A DNA stretch of 64,000 nt. It comes from DASRIA01 sp963724065 (GTDB taxonomy: Bacteria > Actinomycetota > Thermoleophilia > Solirubrobacterales > JBBDJG01). A program made the position numbers and the translations under genes. The notes below the pieces were generated by a model. It saw only the letters and a list, made by a program, of their open reading frames with translations, made no database searches and was not told the origin of the DNA. Numbering within the stretch: the first letter of the stretch is position 1; every line of letters begins with the position of its first letter. The DNA is taken from positions 124,001-188,000 of the forward strand of contig CAVRTB010000003.1 of assembly GCA_963724065.1 (NCBI GenBank). Reading direction: 5' to 3'. Of the stretch, positions 17,153 to 26,284 are shown piece after piece.

Positions 17153-18034
17153 ATGTGGGACGTTGGAGTGGCACAGCTAGCGGGCGAGCAGTTCAATCGT
17201 GTGTCGCGCACACAGCTCAGGGAGCTGGGTCTGAGCGAAGCTGCGATTGCGTACCGCGTCGCGATTGGGCGGCTCGTCGCCGTAGAGCAAGGGGTGTTCG
17301 CCGTCGCGCCGGTGCTGAAGCACGACAATTGGGGTCGCTGGATGGCGGCCACGCTGACCGCGCCGGGAAGTGTGCTGAGTCACGCGAGCGCAGCTGCGGC
17401 CTGGGGCTTCTGGTCCCCGCCAGGGGCCGAGACCATTACGCGCCCGGGTAGTGGGGGTCCTCGACGGCATGGCGGAGTGCTGGCGTTTCGCAGCTCGAGC
17501 TTGGGAGGCGAGTGCGAGCTGCTGCGAGGGATCCCGATCACGTCTGTGCAACGCACGCTGCTCGATCTCGCCGCCCGGGTGAGCTCACGGAAGCTCGCGA
17601 GGGCCGTGCGCGAAGCGGTCCGGTTGCAGCTGACCACGATCGCCTCGATCGCCGACTGCCTCGGCCGCCACCGCGGGCGGCGAGGCGCGGGCCGGCTTGC
17701 CGCCACGTTGGCGCGTTACGACGGATTGCCGCTCGCACGCGCGCGCAGCGGCGCCGAGGTGCGCGCCTTGGAGGTGCTTCGCGGGGCCGCCCGCCCGGCT
17801 CCCCGGTTGAACGTCCGCATCGCCGGCGAGGAGGCCGACCTGAGCTGGTCCCGCCAGCGGCTGATCATCGAGATCGACGGCGGACCCTTCCATCTCGACG
17901 TCGGCGAGGACGCGCGCAAGCAGGCGCGGTGGGAGGCTGCGGGCTGGACCGTCAAGCGCATCCCCTCCGAGGACATATACGAACGCCCGCATCGCCTGCT
18001 CCTCCTGGCGCCCGCGCCGAACGTCCCGCAGTAA
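17153..18034 (+). CDS. DUF559 domain protein with N-terminal winged helix (AbiEi-like)
   Basis: 293 residues. Residues about 5-60 form a winged helix like the AbiEi antitoxin N-domain (VSRTQLRELGLSEAAI, GRLVAVEQGVFAVAP). The C-terminal 90 residues are a DUF559 domain, related to very-short-patch-repair (Vsr) endonucleases: EEADLSWSRQRLIIEIDG contains the acidic pair and WEAAGWTVKRIPSEDIY the last conserved strand. A DNA-directed role (nuclease or regulator) is inferred. Both ends abut copies of a palindromic repeat, and the last codons are encoded by one arm of it. These proteins are often multicopy in this lineage. Confidence 0.78.
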   Translation: MWDVGVAQLAGEQFNRVSRTQLRELGLSEAAIAYRVAIGRLVAVEQGVFAVAPVLKHDNWGRWMAATLTAPGSVLSHASAAAAWGFWSPPGAETITRPGSGGPRRHGGVLAFRSSSLGGECELLRGIPITSVQRTLLDLAARVSSRKLARAVREAVRLQLTTIASIADCLGRHRGRRGAGRLAATLARYDGLPLARARSGAEVRALEVLRGAARPAPRLNVRIAGEEADLSWSRQRLIIEIDGGPFHLDVGEDARKQARWEAAGWTVKRIPSEDIYERPHRLLLLAPAPNVPQ

Positions 18035-18070
18035 CCACTATGGCCGCCGGTGCGGGACGTTCGGCGCGGG
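18011..18070. repeat. perfect 20-base inverted repeat (GCCGAACGTCCC family)
   Basis: Arms 18011-18030 and 18051-18070 are exact inverse complements, with a 20-base loop. The left arm encodes the C-terminus of the DUF559 protein and the stop codon is in the loop. A diverged copy lies at 53759-53810, sharing the loop pattern GTAnCCnCTATnGCC. It lies between convergent genes and may also terminate transcription in both directions. Confidence 0.8.
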
Positions 18071-18099
18071 CGGGGGACCTGCGCCCCGCGAGGACGTCG

Positions 18100-18705
18100 T
18101 CAGTCCAGCAGGCCGCGGCGCTCGGCGACCTCGATCGCCTGGGCGCGGGACCGGACGCCGAGGCGCTTGTAGAGCTGTGAGGAGCGGTTGCGCAGGGTCT
18201 TCGGCGTGACGCCCAGGGCGGCGGCGATCTCGGCGGTTCCCCGCCCGCCGGCGAGTAGCTGCAGCAACTCGCGGTCTGCGTCGCGGGGGCCGGCACGTTC
18301 GGCGCGATGCATCTCGAGGAGCGGCCCGAGCAGCGCCGGCGTGACGAAGTGCTCGCCGCGGGCGGCGGCGCGCACGGCGGCGGTCAGCTCGGTGGCGCCG
18401 TCGCCCTCGAGCACGAAGCCGCAGGCCCCGGCCGCGACGCAGTCGAGCATCAGGTGCACGTCCGCGTCCCGCAGCACCACGACGATCTCGTCGGCGAGCT
18501 CACGAGCCGCCTGACAGGCGGCTGCCAGGTCGCGGAGCCCACGCTCGGCGAGGAGGCAGACGGCCGCGCGCGCGCCCGGGTCCGGCAGCTCGGCAAGCGC
18601 CGTCACGTTCAATCCCCTGGCCTGCGCGAGCAGTCGCTCCATCCCGAGTCGCAACACCTCTGGGCGGCATACCAGCAGCACGTCGATCGCGTCGGAGGGC
18701 GGCAT
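18100..18705 (-). CDS. LuxR-type DNA-binding response regulator-like protein
   Basis: 201 residues from the ATG at 18705. The N-terminal 125 residues follow a receiver fold (DVLLVCRPEVLRLGMERLL, DEIVVVLRDAD, AGACGFVLEGDGATEL) but the acidic pocket and phospho-acceptor Asp are missing (AAVCLLAERG at the expected site), so it is a pseudo-receiver. A C-terminal LuxR/NarL helix-turn-helix follows: GRGTAEIAAALGVTPKTL, then KRLGVRSRAQAI. No sensor kinase is nearby. Divergent from the Wzt-like gene, which it might regulate. Confidence 0.85.
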   Translation of the reverse strand: MPPSDAIDVLLVCRPEVLRLGMERLLAQARGLNVTALAELPDPGARAAVCLLAERGLRDLAAACQAARELADEIVVVLRDADVHLMLDCVAAGACGFVLEGDGATELTAAVRAAARGEHFVTPALLGPLLEMHRAERAGPRDADRELLQLLAGGRGTAEIAAALGVTPKTLRNRSSQLYKRLGVRSRAQAIEVAERRGLLD

Positions 18706-18744
18706 GGGGTAACTGATACAACGTTCACCGCCCATGCGGGTTGG

Positions 18745-18750
18745 TACCGT
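18745..18750 (+). promoter_or_regulatory. -10 hexamer of the Wzt-like gene
   Basis: TACCGT ends nine bases before the ATG at 18760, giving a leaderless or nearly leaderless transcript. Confidence 0.35.
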
Positions 18751-18759
18751 CAGACGCCG

Positions 18760-20001
18760 ATGCCACCGGCCGCGATCGCCTGCGACGGGGTCTGGAAGAC
18801 GTTTCGCCTTCCTCACGACCGCCCGTCCACCCTGAAGCAGCGCTTCCTGCACCCGCGTGCCTCGCGCCGCGCGACGGAGCTGCACGCCCTGCGCGACGTC
18901 TCCTTCGAGGTTCCCGAGGGCGAGTTCATCGGGATCGTCGGGCGCAACGGCTCGGGCAAGAGCACGCTGCTCAAGTGCCTCGCCGGGATCTACCAGCCCG
19001 ACCGCGGCAACCTCGCGGCGAGCGGGCGCGTGTCGCCGTTCATCGAGCTGGGCGTCGGCTTCAATCCCGAGCTGACCGCGCTCGACAACGTGGTCGTCAA
19101 CGCGGCGCTGCTCGGGATGCCGAAGGCCGAGGCCGTCGCGCGGTTTCCCGAGATCATCGAGTTCGCGGAGCTCGAGCGCTTCGTCGACCTGAAGCTGAAG
19201 AACTACTCGTCAGGGATGCAGGTGCGGCTCGGCTTCGCCTCGATGATCCAATCGGAGGCCGACATCTACCTCGTCGATGAGGTGCTCGCAGTCGGCGACG
19301 CCCGGTTCCAGCAGAAGTGCTTCGACACGTTCCGGCGCCTGAAGAAGGAGCGCAGGACCGTCGTGTTCGTTACCCACGACCTCGCGAGCGTCGAGCGCTT
19401 CTGCGACCGCGTCGTGCTGCTCGAGCAGGGACAGGTGGTCGCGGACGGCGACGCGCACGAGGTGATCATGGACTACCGCCAGCGCGACCTCGAGGCCGAG
19501 CGCGTAGGCGTAGGGGCGGGAGCCGAGGGCACGCGCTGGGGCGACGGATCCGCGCGAGTCATCGACGCGTGGTTCGAGGACGCCGAGGGCCGCCGCCAGC
19601 AGGCGATCGCGCAGGCGTCGCGCGTCACCTACCGTGCGCGCGTGCGATTCGAGGCCGCGATCGAGCAGCCGATCTTCGGCGTGATCGTCAAGGGGGAGAG
19701 CGGCGAGCACGTGTTCGTCACGAACACGATGCTCGACGGCATCGCTACCGGGACGTACTCACCGGGGGAAGAGGTGGTCTACTCGGTCTCGTTCGAGGCG
19801 CATCTCGCGGAGGGGCGCTGGACCGCGTCACCGGCGGTCGCCCACCAGGACGCCCAGCGGTTCGCGGACTGGTGGGAGGACGGCGTCGTCGTCACGGTGA
19901 TGGGACAGGGCCACTCGGGCGGCCTCGCGGACCTGCCGCACGAGACGCGCGTCGAGCGCGACGTGAGGTCAGCGACGCTCGGGCAGCCGGTAGACGCGTA
20001 G
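18760..20001 (+). CDS. polysaccharide ABC transporter ATP-binding protein (Wzt-like)
   Basis: 413 residues. Walker A GRNGSGKST (61-69), signature YSSGMQVRLGFA in the form typical of Wzt/TagH ATPases, Walker B DIYLVDEVLAVGD, switch His in VFVTHDLASV. The C-terminal 170 residues form a beta-sandwich like the Wzt carbohydrate-binding domain, which in O-antigen exporters recognises the finished, end-capped glycan. Pairs with the permease at 20027, although the two genes are convergent rather than in one operon. Confidence 0.9.
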   Translation: MPPAAIACDGVWKTFRLPHDRPSTLKQRFLHPRASRRATELHALRDVSFEVPEGEFIGIVGRNGSGKSTLLKCLAGIYQPDRGNLAASGRVSPFIELGVGFNPELTALDNVVVNAALLGMPKAEAVARFPEIIEFAELERFVDLKLKNYSSGMQVRLGFASMIQSEADIYLVDEVLAVGDARFQQKCFDTFRRLKKERRTVVFVTHDLASVERFCDRVVLLEQGQVVADGDAHEVIMDYRQRDLEAERVGVGAGAEGTRWGDGSARVIDAWFEDAEGRRQQAIAQASRVTYRARVRFEAAIEQPIFGVIVKGESGEHVFVTNTMLDGIATGTYSPGEEVVYSVSFEAHLAEGRWTASPAVAHQDAQRFADWWEDGVVVTVMGQGHSGGLADLPHETRVERDVRSATLGQPVDA

Positions 20002-20026
20002 GCCGCCACAAGGGCCGCGGCCCTGG

Positions 20027-20848
20027 TCACAGATCTTCGGCGAGCCGGCCCTCGGCTCGCCGGAACGACCACACGCTCAGCGCCGCGACGGCCAGGAAGA
20101 TCGCGAGCGGGATGAGCAACAGAACGGCCCCCCCGATCGCATCCGCGGCGCCGTCGGTGCTGGAGGGCACGAGCCAGTGGCGCCCCTGCTGGATCAGCAC
20201 CGCGAGCGGGTTCATCATGATGACCTCCTGGAAGTCCTCGGGCACCGACTCGATCGTGTAGATGATCGGCGTCCCCCAGAACATCAACTGGAGCACGACC
20301 TCCCAGATCGGTTGCATGTCGCGGAAGCGCACGAACAGCACCGAGAGCAGCACCGACAGCGCGGTCGCGAGCACGATCACGCCCAGCAGGCAGGCGATGA
20401 AGCCGATCCAGCCGAAGCTCGGATCGACGCCGTCGATCACCGCGAACACGAACACCACGACCGTCCCGAGCGCGAGGTTCGCGGCCGCCGTCATCGACAC
20501 GGAGATCGGCACCGCCGCCCGCGGGAACGACACCTTGCGCAGCAGGTTCTCGCGCGCGACAAGGCTGTTGAGCCCGCCGCTCGTAGCCTCGGAGAAGAAG
20601 TTGAACACGACGATCGCCGCGAGCAGCACGACCGGGTAGTGCGGCACCGCGTCGCCGAAGCGCACGACGTGCGTGAACACGACGTACAGGACGCCGAAGA
20701 GCATCAGCGGGCGCAGCAGCGTCCACAGGTAGCCGAGCACCGACCCGAAGTAGCGCAGCTTGAACTCGGTCGCCGTGAGCGCCCGGGTGACGTAGATGAA
20801 GTGCCGCCAGTCCGACTGGCCCGGGGCCGGGGCCGCGCGCGCCGCCAT
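20027..20848 (-). CDS. polysaccharide ABC transporter permease (Wzm-like, ABC-2 type)
   Basis: 273 residues, six predicted membrane helices, with the family sequences FKLRYFGSVLGYLWTLLRPL near the N-terminus and RFRDMQPIWEVVLQLMFWGTPIIY before the last helices. It forms the membrane pore for lipid-linked polysaccharide with the Wzt-like ATPase. Its ATG overlaps the stop of the preceding glycosyltransferase (ATGA), so it is the last gene of the minus-strand operon starting at 24020. Confidence 0.9.
   Translation of the reverse strand: MAARAAPAPGQSDWRHFIYVTRALTATEFKLRYFGSVLGYLWTLLRPLMLFGVLYVVFTHVVRFGDAVPHYPVVLLAAIVVFNFFSEATSGGLNSLVARENLLRKVSFPRAAVPISVSMTAAANLALGTVVVFVFAVIDGVDPSFGWIGFIACLLGVIVLATALSVLLSVLFVRFRDMQPIWEVVLQLMFWGTPIIYTIESVPEDFQEVIMMNPLAVLIQQGRHWLVPSSTDGAADAIGGAVLLLIPLAIFLAVAALSVWSFRRAEGRLAEDL
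20038..20062. terminator. hairpin between convergent wzt- and wzm-like genes
   Basis: CGGCGAGCCG and CGGCTCGCCG form a perfect ten-base-pair stem with a five-base loop. It overlaps the last codons of the permease gene; there is no T-run. Confidence 0.45.
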
Positions 20849-23010
20849 CACGCGAGGTGCGCCCGCGCGGCGGCCAGCACCGGGTCGCGGGCGGCGTCGC
20901 GCAGGTGCTCGTCCCAGCGCCGGTGGAGCCAGCGCCGCGTCGCGTGCTCGATCTGCTCGGCGGTCTGCGTCCAGGTCATCCCTGCCACGAAGCGCTCGGC
21001 TGCCGCGGCCTGGCGCTCGCGCCGGGCCGGGTCCGCGAGCAGGCCCTCGACGCCCCCGGCGAGCGCGAGCGGGTCCGGGTCGGTCAGCTCGATCACTCCC
21101 GGCTCCCGGCCGAACACGGACTCGGCGCTCGCGCCGCGCACGTCGACGACCGGCAGGCCGCAGGCCATCATCTCCTTCGGCACCAGCGAATAGTTGGTCA
21201 GCGAGAGCACGAGGCCGACCGTCGCGCGACCGTAGAGGCGTGCAAGCGCGGGTGGCTCGAGGATGCCCGCGAACTCGTAGTCGAACGGCGCGGGCGGTGG
21301 GTCCGAGTTGCCGAACAGGATCACGCGCGTGCCGGGGCGCCGTGCGAGCAGCTCCTCGATCGCCAGCATCCCCAGCTCGGTGGCCCGTCGCGGGGTCGCG
21401 GGGCGTGCGTAGAACAGGACCGTCTGGGGATCGCGCGGGCCGGGCCCGGGGCGATACACGTCGAAGTCGACTCCGTACTCGAACGCCTCGGCATCCGCCA
21501 CTCCATAGCGCTCGCGCAGCACCTCGACGAGCCACGGGCTCGAGCCGAGGCACGGCATGCCGAGCGCGTAGGTCCGCGCCGCCCACATCCGCTCGGCGGA
21601 CGCGGGATAGAACTCGGGCTCGTGGTCCTGGACCAGATAGGGCTTGATCTTGCACCCGGGCAGCAGCGCCACCGGATAGGCCGTCTGCCAACCGGTCGCG
21701 AAGGCGACGTCGGCGCCGTGCCAGTCGTCGAACGAGTTGAAGACGCCGCCGCGCAAGGGGGCGAAGTGCTCGACGACCTCGCGCCGCGCAAGCGCGACGC
21801 GGGTGTCCATCATCCCGGTGTCGTCCTGGATCCAGATCGAGTTGGAATGCCCGCGCCGCTCGAGCTCGAGCGCGATCCGGAAGAGCGCCATGTGGCCTCC
21901 GCTCCCGCGCCGGAAAGGCGGCACGATCCACGCGATGTTCCACAGCGGCCGCTCGCCGTCGTGCGGCGACGGGGTCGCGAGTGGTGCGGGACCGCGCCGT
22001 GCGTACTCGCGCACGGACTCATAGCGGCGGTAGGCGGGGTTCGCGCGGACGGTTCGGAGATCGTCGCCGGGCGGACCCCCGCGTCCCTCGAGGGACAGCC
22101 GGCGCGCGAGGCGGTCAGGCACGCGATCGTGGCGCGAGCCGAGTGCCGAGGCGATCGCGCGCCCCGCGTGATGGCGCGCCGAGCGCAGCCCCCAGGTCGC
22201 GAGGGCGAGCCGATCGTGCTCCGACTCGCGCAGGTAGCGCAGGTCGCCCGCGACCTGCGCCCGCACGGTGCGCGCGACCTTCGCCGGGCCCAGCGGCTCG
22301 ACGTGCCCGACCGTCTCGCGCAGCCCGCGGTACTCGTCGAAGTAGCGGCCCATGAACTCCCCGAAGGGATAGTCGTGGGCGTGCAGGACGCCGGCGCCCG
22401 GCACGTACGCCTTGCGCCAACCCGCCGCCATCGCATCGCGCGCGAACGCCTGGTCCTCCGCGTACTCCACATCGCGGAAGCGCACCTGCTCCCAGCACGA
22501 CCTCAGCACCGCCGAGTTGACGTTCGAGAAGAACCCGGTGGCGGGGTCGGCCGGGTCGGGGCGCTCGTCGAGGCGCAACTCGCCGTTCGTGAACGACGCG
22601 AAGAACTCGGTCAGCTCGCGCGCGATCATCGGGCTGGTGTCCGGTCGCGGTAGGTGGGGGCCGAAGGAGAGGCCCACGCGCGCCTGCTCGTCGAGCGGGG
22701 CGAGCAGGCTGTCGAGCCACGTGTCGCCCGCGGGCGTCGCATCCTGCGTGAGGAAGGCGATCCGCTCGCCCGCGGCCCGCTCGGCGGCGAGGTTGCGGGT
22801 GCGCCCGTGGCCGAACTCGCGTGGGTCGATCGAGATCAGGCGAGCGCCCCCGCGGCGCGCGATGCCAGGCGATCCGTCGGTGGACCCGGAGTCGACCACC
22901 AAGACCTCGACCTCGGCATCGATGCGCTGTGCGGCGACGGCGTCGAGCAACTCAGCCAGCCACCGCGCGCCGTCCTTGACCGGCACGACGACCGAGACGA
23001 CCGCGGGCAT
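20848..23010 (-). CDS. two-domain glycosyltransferase (GT2 fused to WsaF-like GT4)
   Basis: 720 residues. Residues about 1-300 are a GT-A fold GT2 enzyme: VVSVVVPVKDGARWL, VLVVDSGSTDGS, the DxD-like region at AFLTQDATP, and AEDQAFARDAMAAGWR. This part resembles rhamnosyltransferases. Residues about 350-715 are a GT-B enzyme (GGHMALFRIALELERRGH, ATGWQTAYPVA, PKEMMACGLPVVDVRG) resembling WsaF-type rhamnosyltransferases. One polypeptide could add two sugars in succession. Overlaps its neighbours by one base on each side. Confidence 0.88.
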   Translation of the reverse strand: MPAVVSVVVPVKDGARWLAELLDAVAAQRIDAEVEVLVVDSGSTDGSPGIARRGGARLISIDPREFGHGRTRNLAAERAAGERIAFLTQDATPAGDTWLDSLLAPLDEQARVGLSFGPHLPRPDTSPMIARELTEFFASFTNGELRLDERPDPADPATGFFSNVNSAVLRSCWEQVRFRDVEYAEDQAFARDAMAAGWRKAYVPGAGVLHAHDYPFGEFMGRYFDEYRGLRETVGHVEPLGPAKVARTVRAQVAGDLRYLRESEHDRLALATWGLRSARHHAGRAIASALGSRHDRVPDRLARRLSLEGRGGPPGDDLRTVRANPAYRRYESVREYARRGPAPLATPSPHDGERPLWNIAWIVPPFRRGSGGHMALFRIALELERRGHSNSIWIQDDTGMMDTRVALARREVVEHFAPLRGGVFNSFDDWHGADVAFATGWQTAYPVALLPGCKIKPYLVQDHEPEFYPASAERMWAARTYALGMPCLGSSPWLVEVLRERYGVADAEAFEYGVDFDVYRPGPGPRDPQTVLFYARPATPRRATELGMLAIEELLARRPGTRVILFGNSDPPPAPFDYEFAGILEPPALARLYGRATVGLVLSLTNYSLVPKEMMACGLPVVDVRGASAESVFGREPGVIELTDPDPLALAGGVEGLLADPARRERQAAAAERFVAGMTWTQTAEQIEHATRRWLHRRWDEHLRDAARDPVLAAARAHLA

Positions 23011-24020
23011 CAGCGCCGTCCGCGTAGGCGCCGCAGGACGCGAAGCACCAGGGTGACCGCACGGAACACGAGCCGCAGCGGCCTGCGCTGCATCCAGGCA
23101 TCGAGGTCGATCCGCCCGCGCTCGAGCCAGTACACCTGGCGCTCCAGCTGCGCCATCGCGATCGAGCGAGCGTCGCGGACCTCCAGCAGCTCCCGCTCGG
23201 TCGCCGCGAGCGCGTGTCGCAGCTCGGCGATCTCCGCGGCGCGCCGGTCGAGCTCGTCGATCCAGCGCCGGACCTCGAGCGCGTGCGTGAGGAGCCCGAG
23301 ATTGCCGGGCGCCGCCGCCTCCTCGGAGTGGCCGCAGGCGGCGAGCGTGTAGAGCTCCTCTCCGGGCTGCTTGCCGACCAGCTTGCCGGCCCGCATGTCC
23401 AGCTCACGTTGCGGGTCGGCCATGGAGAACGCCTCGTCGCCGAGCACCGCGCTCACGATCCAGTTGTGCTGGCGCAACAGTTGGACGTGCGCGAAGGACG
23501 CGCCCAGCAGGGCCCCGAACTCGTGCGCCTCCAGCTCCCTCTCGTGGAACGGGTTGCCGGGCGGGTAGACGCCGCGATTGGGCGAAGAGATCAGCAGCAC
23601 TCCGCCCGGGCGCAGCACTCGCGCAAGCTCCGCGACGGCGCGCTGCTGGGCCTCGACGTGCTCGATCGTCTCGAAGCACGTGACGACGTCGAAGCTCGCA
23701 TCGTCGAAGGGCAGGCTGGTCACGTCGCCGGCCTCGAACTCGACCGTCTCGAGCGTGCCGTACCGCGACCGCGCGGCGGCGACCGTGTGCTCGTCGACGT
23801 CGATCCCCACGCAGCGCCGCGCATCGCCGAGCTCGGCCAGCAGGCGGCAGCCGTACCCCTCGCCGCAGCCGGCGTCGAGCACGTCCCGCCCGGCCGTCAC
23901 GCCCGCCGCCCACCGGTACCGGCCGAGGTGCTCGGCTTCGACCAGCTCGCCCCGGAACGACCCGGGGTCGAAGCGCTCGACTGGGTGGTCCGAGGGCTCG
24001 GTCGAAGTTGTGGCGCTCAC
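23010..24020 (-). CDS. SAM-dependent methyltransferase with C-terminal coiled coil
   Basis: 336 residues from a GTG at 24020. Class I methyltransferase domain, residues about 20-180: SAM motif VLDAGCGEGYG (47-57), acidic GIDVDEHTV, and PFDDASFDVVTCFETIEHV. The C-terminal third is a Leu/Glu/Arg-rich helix (about 250-310) likely to form a coiled coil, as in chain-length regulators and capping enzymes such as WbdD. Capping of the nascent glycan for the ABC exporter is a reasonable inference. First gene of the operon leading into the Wzm-like permease. Confidence 0.85.
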   Translation of the reverse strand: MSATTSTEPSDHPVERFDPGSFRGELVEAEHLGRYRWAAGVTAGRDVLDAGCGEGYGCRLLAELGDARRCVGIDVDEHTVAAARSRYGTLETVEFEAGDVTSLPFDDASFDVVTCFETIEHVEAQQRAVAELARVLRPGGVLLISSPNRGVYPPGNPFHERELEAHEFGALLGASFAHVQLLRQHNWIVSAVLGDEAFSMADPQRELDMRAGKLVGKQPGEELYTLAACGHSEEAAAPGNLGLLTHALEVRRWIDELDRRAAEIAELRHALAATERELLEVRDARSIAMAQLERQVYWLERGRIDLDAWMQRRPLRLVFRAVTLVLRVLRRLRGRR

Positions 24021-24082
24021 GAATGAATGGGGCTGGGAGGGCTGCGCGCGGCCACGCAGGCGACCGCAGCGGCCCTTCATGG

Positions 24083-24088
24083 TAGCCT
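24083..24088 (+). promoter_or_regulatory. -10 hexamer before the DUF2142 gene
   Basis: TAGCCT ends ten bases before the GTG at 24099. Confidence 0.35.
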
Positions 24089-24098
24089 CGCCGCGCCT

Positions 24099-25587
24099 GT
24101 GCCCCCGGCTGCCGCCCGCGACCGCTCGCGTCGACCTGCTCGAACGCCGCCGCGTCCCCTCGTGTTCCTGCTCGGCGCCGTCGCGCTCGTGGGCATCGCC
24201 TGGGCGCTCCTGGTACCGCCCTTCCAGGTGCCCGACGAGAACAGTCACTTCGGCTACGCGCAGCGGTTGGCGGAGAGCGGCGACCTGCCCGGTGACGCCA
24301 CGCGCGAGCTCTTCTCCACCGAGCAGCTGCTGGCTCAGGACCGCTCCAACTCGGAGCAGACGGCGGCGGTCCCCGAGACCAAGCCCGAGTGGAGCGAGGC
24401 TGCGTACGAGCGCTGGCGCGACCGTGAGCAGCGGCTTTCCGGCGATGCGCGCGGCGACGGGGGCGGGCCCAATCCCGCATCGACGAACCCCCCGCTCTAT
24501 TACCTGTACGAGAGCCTGCCCTACCTGGCCGCGTCCGGCGGGGACCTCTTCGACCGCCTCTACCTGATGCGCCTCGCCTCGGTGCTGCTGTTGCTCGTCA
24601 CGACGGTCGGCGCGTGGCTGCTCGCCGGGGAGTTGTTCAACCGCAACCGGTGGCTGCAAGTCGTGACCGCGGCGTTTGCCGGGCTGCACCCGATGGTCGC
24701 CTTCCTGAGCGCTGCCGTGACCCCCGACGCGCTGGTGTTCGCGCTCTGGACCCTGGCGCTGTGGCTGGGGGTGCGGATCCTCAAGCGCGGGCTCACGCCG
24801 GTCGGCGGCGTGGCGCTGCTGGCGGTGGTGGGGCTCGCGATCGTGACGAAGGCGTCGAGCTACGCGCTCGTGCCGGGTGTGCTGCTCGCACTGGGCGTGA
24901 GCGCCGCGCGCCTGCGGGCGCCGCGCCGGCGGGTCGCGGCGCTGGTCGCGGTTGCGCTCGCCGCTCTGGCGCTGCCCGTCGGCGTGTGGTTCGGCACCGC
25001 GCGCGCGCTCGACCGGCCCGCGGTCAACGAGATCGCGGCGAGCGAGCGCACGCCGTCGCTGACGAGCTTCAACGCGCGCGAGCTGGGCAGCTACATGTGG
25101 CAGTTCTATCTGCCGCGGCTGCCTTTCCAGCAGCGGTTCGGGGGCATGAAGGAATACCCCGTGTACGAGGTCTGGCTGAAGACCGGATGGGCCGCGTTCG
25201 GATGGCTGGAGGTGACGTTCCCGCAACCCGTGTACCTGCTGCTCGCGGCGCTCACGCTCGCGGCGCTGTTGGGCGCGGGCGTGTTCGTCGTGCGCCGCCG
25301 CGCTCAGGTCGACCTCGCCGTCGTGGCATTCCTGGCGCTGGTCGTCGCGGCGCTGCTCGCCGGCCTGCACTGGACCGAGTTCCGAACGCTCGTCGGTGGC
25401 GCCGGGCCCTTCAACCAGGGCCGCTACCTGCTGCCGCTGGCCTCGCTCTTCGGCGCGGCGGTGGCGGCCGCGCTGGCACTGGTGCCCGAGCGGCGCCGCG
25501 GCGCCGCGATCGGGGCCGCGCTCGGCGGCAATGTTCGCGCTCCAGCTCTTCTCGCTCGCGATCGTGACGGGACGCTTCTATGTCTAG
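24099..25587 (+). CDS. DUF2142 membrane protein (glycosyltransferase-like), one frameshift
   Basis: About 495 residues with some 11 membrane helices. After the first helix comes VPPFQVPDENSHFGYAQRL, the acidic DExxH-type loop of GT-C glycosyltransferases, and later NPPLYYLYESLPY. It most likely uses a polyprenyl-linked sugar on the outer membrane face. The frame breaks near 25530: after GAALGG the true C-terminus continues in the next frame as MFALQLFSLAIVTGRFYV and stops at 25587, overlapping the next gene by eight bases. The single extra base is probably a sequence error. Confidence 0.8.
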
Positions 25588-26284
25588 TGCGCGCGGCGCG
25601 GGCACGGCGTTCGCGATCGTCGCCGCGTGCGCGGTCGCGGGGCTCGTCGTGGTCGCGCTCGCGGACGAGCGCGACGTCGCCTTCACGCTCGGCGTGCGGC
25701 CGACCGCGGTCGCGGCGCTAGTCGAGCCGGGCAAGCGAGCCTGCCAGCGACCGGTCGACGTGTCCGCGGCAGCGCGCAGCGTCAGCTTCAAGGTGGGCAC
25801 CTTCGGCGTGCCTGGGCCGCAGCTTGACGTGGACGTCGTGACGGGCGCCGAGCGGCGCGCGGCGGGCGTAGTGCCCGCGGGTTACGGGGACGTGACATGG
25901 CAGCGGGCGCGGCTCGACCGTGAGCTGCGTGAGGGCGAGCGCGTCGCGGTCTGCATCTCGAACCGCGGCAGGCGCCGGGTGGCGCTCTACGGCGGCCCCG
26001 CACAGGCGGCCCGTACGAGCTCGGCCTACCTGGGAGCGCGCATGCTCCCGGCGGACCTCGCGCTGGTGTTCGAGCGCGACGACGGCGAAGCGGCAATCGG
26101 GCTCGTCCCGGCCGCCTTCGAGCGCGCGGCGCTGTGGCACCCGGGGTGGACGGGGCCGTGGGTCTTCTGGGTTCTGCTCGGCGGGCTCGTCGTGGGTGTC
26201 CCCGTGCTGCTCGGGGCCGCGCTGCGGAGTTCGGCCCCGGCTACCGCCGCCGCGGCCGGCACCCGCCCACGGCATCGGCCCTAA
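25580..26284 (+). CDS. membrane-anchored hypothetical protein
   Basis: 234 residues. One N-terminal helix (about 8-28), an extracellular beta-rich domain of about 150 residues, and a C-terminal helix (WVFWVLLGGLVVGVPVLLG). The domain pattern VSFKVGTFGVPGPQLDV and RVAVCISNRGRRRVALYGG suggests a beta-sandwich. Translationally coupled to the DUF2142 gene by overlap, so probably a partner of it. The 3' end overlaps the convergent gene by 44 bases. Confidence 0.7.
   Translation: MSSARGAGTAFAIVAACAVAGLVVVALADERDVAFTLGVRPTAVAALVEPGKRACQRPVDVSAAARSVSFKVGTFGVPGPQLDVDVVTGAERRAAGVVPAGYGDVTWQRARLDRELREGERVAVCISNRGRRRVALYGGPAQAARTSSAYLGARMLPADLALVFERDDGEAAIGLVPAAFERAALWHPGWTGPWVFWVLLGGLVVGVPVLLGAALRSSAPATAAAAGTRPRHRP

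Noticed and set aside
17153..18034. DUF559 gene as the antitoxin of an AbiE system
   Set aside because: Only the winged helix resembles AbiEi; no AbiEii nucleotidyltransferase toxin gene is next to it.
20177..21193. 338-codon plus-strand frame over the Wzm-like and GT genes
   Set aside because: His/Arg/Asp-rich shadow with no recognisable fold; the minus-strand genes are unambiguous.
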